Source: Saccharothrix sp. HUAS TT1
GTDB lineage: Bacteria; Actinomycetota; Actinomycetes; Mycobacteriales; Pseudonocardiaceae
Direction: 5' to 3'
Assembly: GCF_040744945.1 (NCBI RefSeq)
Contig: NZ_CP160453.1
Span: 6,882,001-6,946,000, forward strand
Length of the DNA stretch: 64,000 nucleotides
Position 1 is the stretch's first letter, and each line of letters starts with the position of its first letter. The notes under the pieces were generated by a model. That model did not search any database and had not been told where the DNA came from. It was given only the letters and a program-made list of their open reading frames with translations. The translations under genes were made by a program, and so were the position numbers. Positions 61,841 to 64,000 of the stretch are shown here, one piece after another.

Positions 61841-61886
61841 GCCACCTGCTTACCACTCCACCGGTGGCGTAACCCCGCCCGGACCC

Positions 61887-62018
61887 TCATCCACCTCCGA
61901 GCATTTCGATCACCCGCAGTACCAGGTTCGCGGCGTTGATGGTTGTCGGCAGGACGATGAGCAGCACGTCTCGCAGCCGCTGGGGCTTCCGGTTCTCCTT
62001 CTTCCGCTGCTTTGCCAC
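61887..62018 (-). CDS. Small single-span membrane protein (43 aa)
   Basis: A very basic N-terminus (VAKQRKKENRKPQRL) followed by one hydrophobic helix (DVLLIVLPTTINAANLVLRVIEML) and a Gly tail. GTG is preceded by GGAGGAG with ideal spacing, which strongly supports translation. It lies in line between the 457-residue unknown protein and the murQ-like gene, so the three may be co-transcribed. Function unknown; a membrane anchor or regulatory peptide. Confidence 0.6.
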   Translation of the reverse strand: MAKQRKKENRKPQRLRDVLLIVLPTTINAANLVLRVIEMLGGG

Positions 62019-62080
62019 GGCTCCTCCAGCACTCGGCGTTCGCTGCTTGCACTCGAACAACCGTTCCCGGATGGAAGGGC

Positions 62081-63454
62081 TCAGCCGCCCAGCAGCCCGG
62101 GCATGAGGTGCACCTGCTCGGCCAGCGTCGGCGCCCATGCGGGATGCTCGACGTCCGGCAGGTCTGGTTGGGGCGCGCTGCGGCTGCGGATGCCCTCCGC
62201 CAACGCCGTCAACCGCAGGGCCAGGGGTTCGTCGTGCTCTGGGGCGACCAGTTCGTCCACCAGGTCCTGGAGCCGGCCCGCAGCGAGTTGCACGTGACTG
62301 CGCTGACCGCGGAAGAGGTCGAGCCGAAGTTCCGTGAGCGTCCGCACCGCCTTCCGCTCCAACCGGGCCAGGTCGGCGGCGGGGCCGAGCCTAGGCCGTC
62401 GGCGGAACTCGGGGTGGAAGACGTCGATCGTCAGGCGATCCCGCGCGCCGTTCCCGTGCAGAGGCAGGCGTCCGGCCCACACTCCCGACGCCAACAGGCG
62501 CAGAGGACCGATCGCCACGGGGAAAGGCGTGTCGGGCTCGTAAACCCGCGCCCACAGTTCGCTCGTTCGAGCCGCTCGCGGACCGGTCAGCACCTCTGCC
62601 TCGATGGTGGTGCCCACCACGCGCCAGAACACGTTGTGCTCAACCTCGCGCACCGACTGCGCGGGGACCTGGAGCAGGTCCACGGTGGCCTTCCTCCACT
62701 CTCCGCCCTCGTGCGCGTCCGCCTGATGAGGATTCGAGCCCCGAATTTCCAGCTTGTTCAAATGTGCGCGGTCGCCTTCCCCGATGAGTCTTTCGTTGAC
62801 GCGGGACAGAGCCTGGCGCAGTCGTGCGGCCTCCGGCTCGACCGGGTCGAGTACAGCCGACGCGGACCGGAAAATCTCCCGGACCTCCGAGGCGGCAGTG
62901 GTGTGAACCACCGGTGCGTCGTCCCGCAGCATCCGCTCCACCAGTCCGGTGAGAGGTTCGAGGATGCCGTCGAACGTTCGCCGGGCCGCGTCCTCGCCCT
63001 CGGCCAGCAGGTCCGCGCAGATCAGCGAGAGGTGACCGATCTCCGCGTCGAGCAGCACTTCGTCATAGGGGGTCGGCGCCCAAGCCGCCAGCCACCGGGT
63101 GATCGCCAGTCGGGAGGCCGGGACGTGCAGGTGGCCCGGCTCCCAATCCGGAGTGGCGACCAGGCGCGGTCTCGGGTCCTCAATCGAGGACGCGGCAGAC
63201 CTGGCGGTCAACACCGCCTCGGCGATGTCCCAGCCGTACACCGGTGCCACCCAACCCAGGTCGTCCTCGTCGACGACCGCTTCGATCTCTGCGTGCGGTG
63301 GCTGGTCGGGGGCGAAGGGGTCCACGCTGAGCAGTCCACCCGCCACTACCAGGGATGCAGCCCAAGGCGCGGACCCGTGCGGAGTGCCGATGTGGACGGT
63401 GCCGATGCGGTCGACCGACACCGGGACGCTGGGCTGCTGGTGCGTCTCGGTCAT
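62081..63454 (-). CDS. Hypothetical protein, unrecognised
   Basis: 457 residues, cytoplasmic, no signal peptide or membrane helix. The N-terminal third is acidic and strand-rich (VHIGTPHGSAPWAASLVVAGGLLSVDPFAPDQ). The middle has long helices (VREIFRSASAVLDPVEPEAARLRQALSRVNERL) and a later strand-rich part contains FWRVVGTTIEAEVLTG. I see no catalytic motif. ATG overlaps the stop of the upstream partial gene (ATGA), so the two proteins are made together and may interact. Confidence 0.65.
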   Translation of the reverse strand: MTETHQQPSVPVSVDRIGTVHIGTPHGSAPWAASLVVAGGLLSVDPFAPDQPPHAEIEAVVDEDDLGWVAPVYGWDIAEAVLTARSAASSIEDPRPRLVATPDWEPGHLHVPASRLAITRWLAAWAPTPYDEVLLDAEIGHLSLICADLLAEGEDAARRTFDGILEPLTGLVERMLRDDAPVVHTTAASEVREIFRSASAVLDPVEPEAARLRQALSRVNERLIGEGDRAHLNKLEIRGSNPHQADAHEGGEWRKATVDLLQVPAQSVREVEHNVFWRVVGTTIEAEVLTGPRAARTSELWARVYEPDTPFPVAIGPLRLLASGVWAGRLPLHGNGARDRLTIDVFHPEFRRRPRLGPAADLARLERKAVRTLTELRLDLFRGQRSHVQLAAGRLQDLVDELVAPEHDEPLALRLTALAEGIRSRSAPQPDLPDVEHPAWAPTLAEQVHLMPGLLGG

Positions 63455-64000
63455 GACTCCTCCTGGGAGTTGTCCTGCACGAATCGCCGGAGCGCTTCGA
63501 AGTCCGGGTGCCGCGACGGCTGTCGTGGACAGGTGCGCCGGTGCCACTCGACCAACTCGGTCCAGTCCCGGCTCAACGTGGTCGGCGAGGCGGGGCTGAT
63601 CAACCTCGTCAGGAACGGATCGATGTCCACCGGGGGCGGTCGCTGAGCGTCGGCCTCCCTCGCATCGTGGATGAGGCAGGCCGCATTCTCCAGTTCGCCG
63701 TTCGGCTCAAGTGGTGCCTGAACGGTTGGGGAGTGCACGACCGTTGCGACTCGCGCGTCCTCCACCAGCAGTGTGGAGAAGGCAGAGACGAACGTGATGG
63801 ACAAACTCAGCTTCGGGTCTTCGGATACACCGCGCAACTGGTTGCCGAACAGCCTCACCCACAGCTTGGAGAGCCATGCGGGTTCCACGCTCATCAGCAG
63901 ATCGTCGAGCGAGGCAGGAATTCGATTATTGTGGGCGTTCCACACCAGGCGTTGTGCCTTGAACAAGACACTCTCGACAAATGGGTAGTCCGACACGTCG
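63451..64000 (-). CDS. Hypothetical protein, 5' end at or beyond window edge
   Basis: At least 181 residues. The frame is open to the window edge; a GTG at 63996 could be the start, or the gene may begin further right. Visible sequence (YPFVESVLFKAQRLVWNAHNNRIPASLDDLLMSVEPAWLSKLWVRLFGNQLRG...) is helical with no known motif. Base composition is a little less GC-rich near the right edge. The stop overlaps the ATG of the 457-residue protein. Function unknown. Confidence 0.6.
   Translation of the reverse strand, partial: DVSDYPFVESVLFKAQRLVWNAHNNRIPASLDDLLMSVEPAWLSKLWVRLFGNQLRGVSEDPKLSLSITFVSAFSTLLVEDARVATVVHSPTVQAPLEPNGELENAACLIHDAREADAQRPPPVDIDPFLTRLISPASPTTLSRDWTELVEWHRRTCPRQPSRHPDFEALRRFVQDNSQEES

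Overview
The window is chromosomal DNA of a filamentous actinomycete. GC content is very high, coding genes are strongly GC3-biased, GTG and TTG starts are common, and GTGA/ATGA stop-start overlaps are frequent. F420-type enzymes, SARP and LAL regulators, large secreted proteases and a polyketide-glycoside cluster point to the Pseudonocardiaceae (Saccharothrix, Lentzea or Actinosynnema type). The genus is inferred from style only; no rRNA, tRNA or CRISPR array was seen.

Left part, 1-29.4 kb. The window opens with the 3'-truncated gene of a divergent SEDS (FtsW/RodA-like) protein. A secreted subtilase follows, then a complete Kdp K+-ATPase operon (small ORF, kdpF, kdpA, kdpB, kdpC) with no kdpDE in view. 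Next are a secreted M23 peptidase and a remarkable S8 protease carrying an S1 trypsin domain nested inside one of its beta-sandwich repeats. These two protease genes share a conserved region of about 110 bp upstream of their starts and flank two HTH regulators. After them come a PD-(D/E)XK-like protein, small secreted and orphan proteins, a decayed TetR/SnoaL-like gene pair, a DUF6301/TY-Chap pair and a nitroreductase-TetR operon with an overlapping operator. A LacI-controlled amidase/MFS/flavin reductase/DUF1989 catabolic operon then has twin perfect operators. A secreted DUF6801-like/FN3 protein, a methyltransferase, a secreted sugar dehydrogenase with a CebR-like box and a PRC-barrel protein complete this part.

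Middle, 29.5-58.2 kb. This is a biosynthetic gene cluster. A 17-gene leftward run, mostly translationally coupled, encodes KR, ACP, DH, a GcvT-like protein, a single-chain KS-CLF fusion, a nitroreductase, an FAD enzyme, an epoxide hydrolase, an acyltransferase, two AcpS-like proteins, a SnoaL/ABM-like fusion, an alpha/beta hydrolase, a beta-helix protein and an ABC exporter. This is a self-contained, reducing, type II-like polyketide system. To its right lie a second FAD monooxygenase, a SARP, a glycosyltransferase and the five enzymes of a vancosamine-type C-methyl amino deoxysugar pathway (EvaA-E equivalents), then a large LAL regulator. TDP-glucose synthase and 4,6-dehydratase genes are absent from the window. 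A TTAGGGG motif recurs in three sugar/glycosyltransferase promoter regions. The likely product is a reduced or polyenic polyketide carrying one C-methyl amino sugar; I cannot name the compound.

Right part, 58.2-64 kb. A secreted CBM2-pectate lyase has a CebR-like box and a strong terminator. It is followed by an unusually AT-rich intergenic stretch, a MurQ-like etherase, a 43-residue membrane peptide and two unrecognised proteins, the last cut by the window end.
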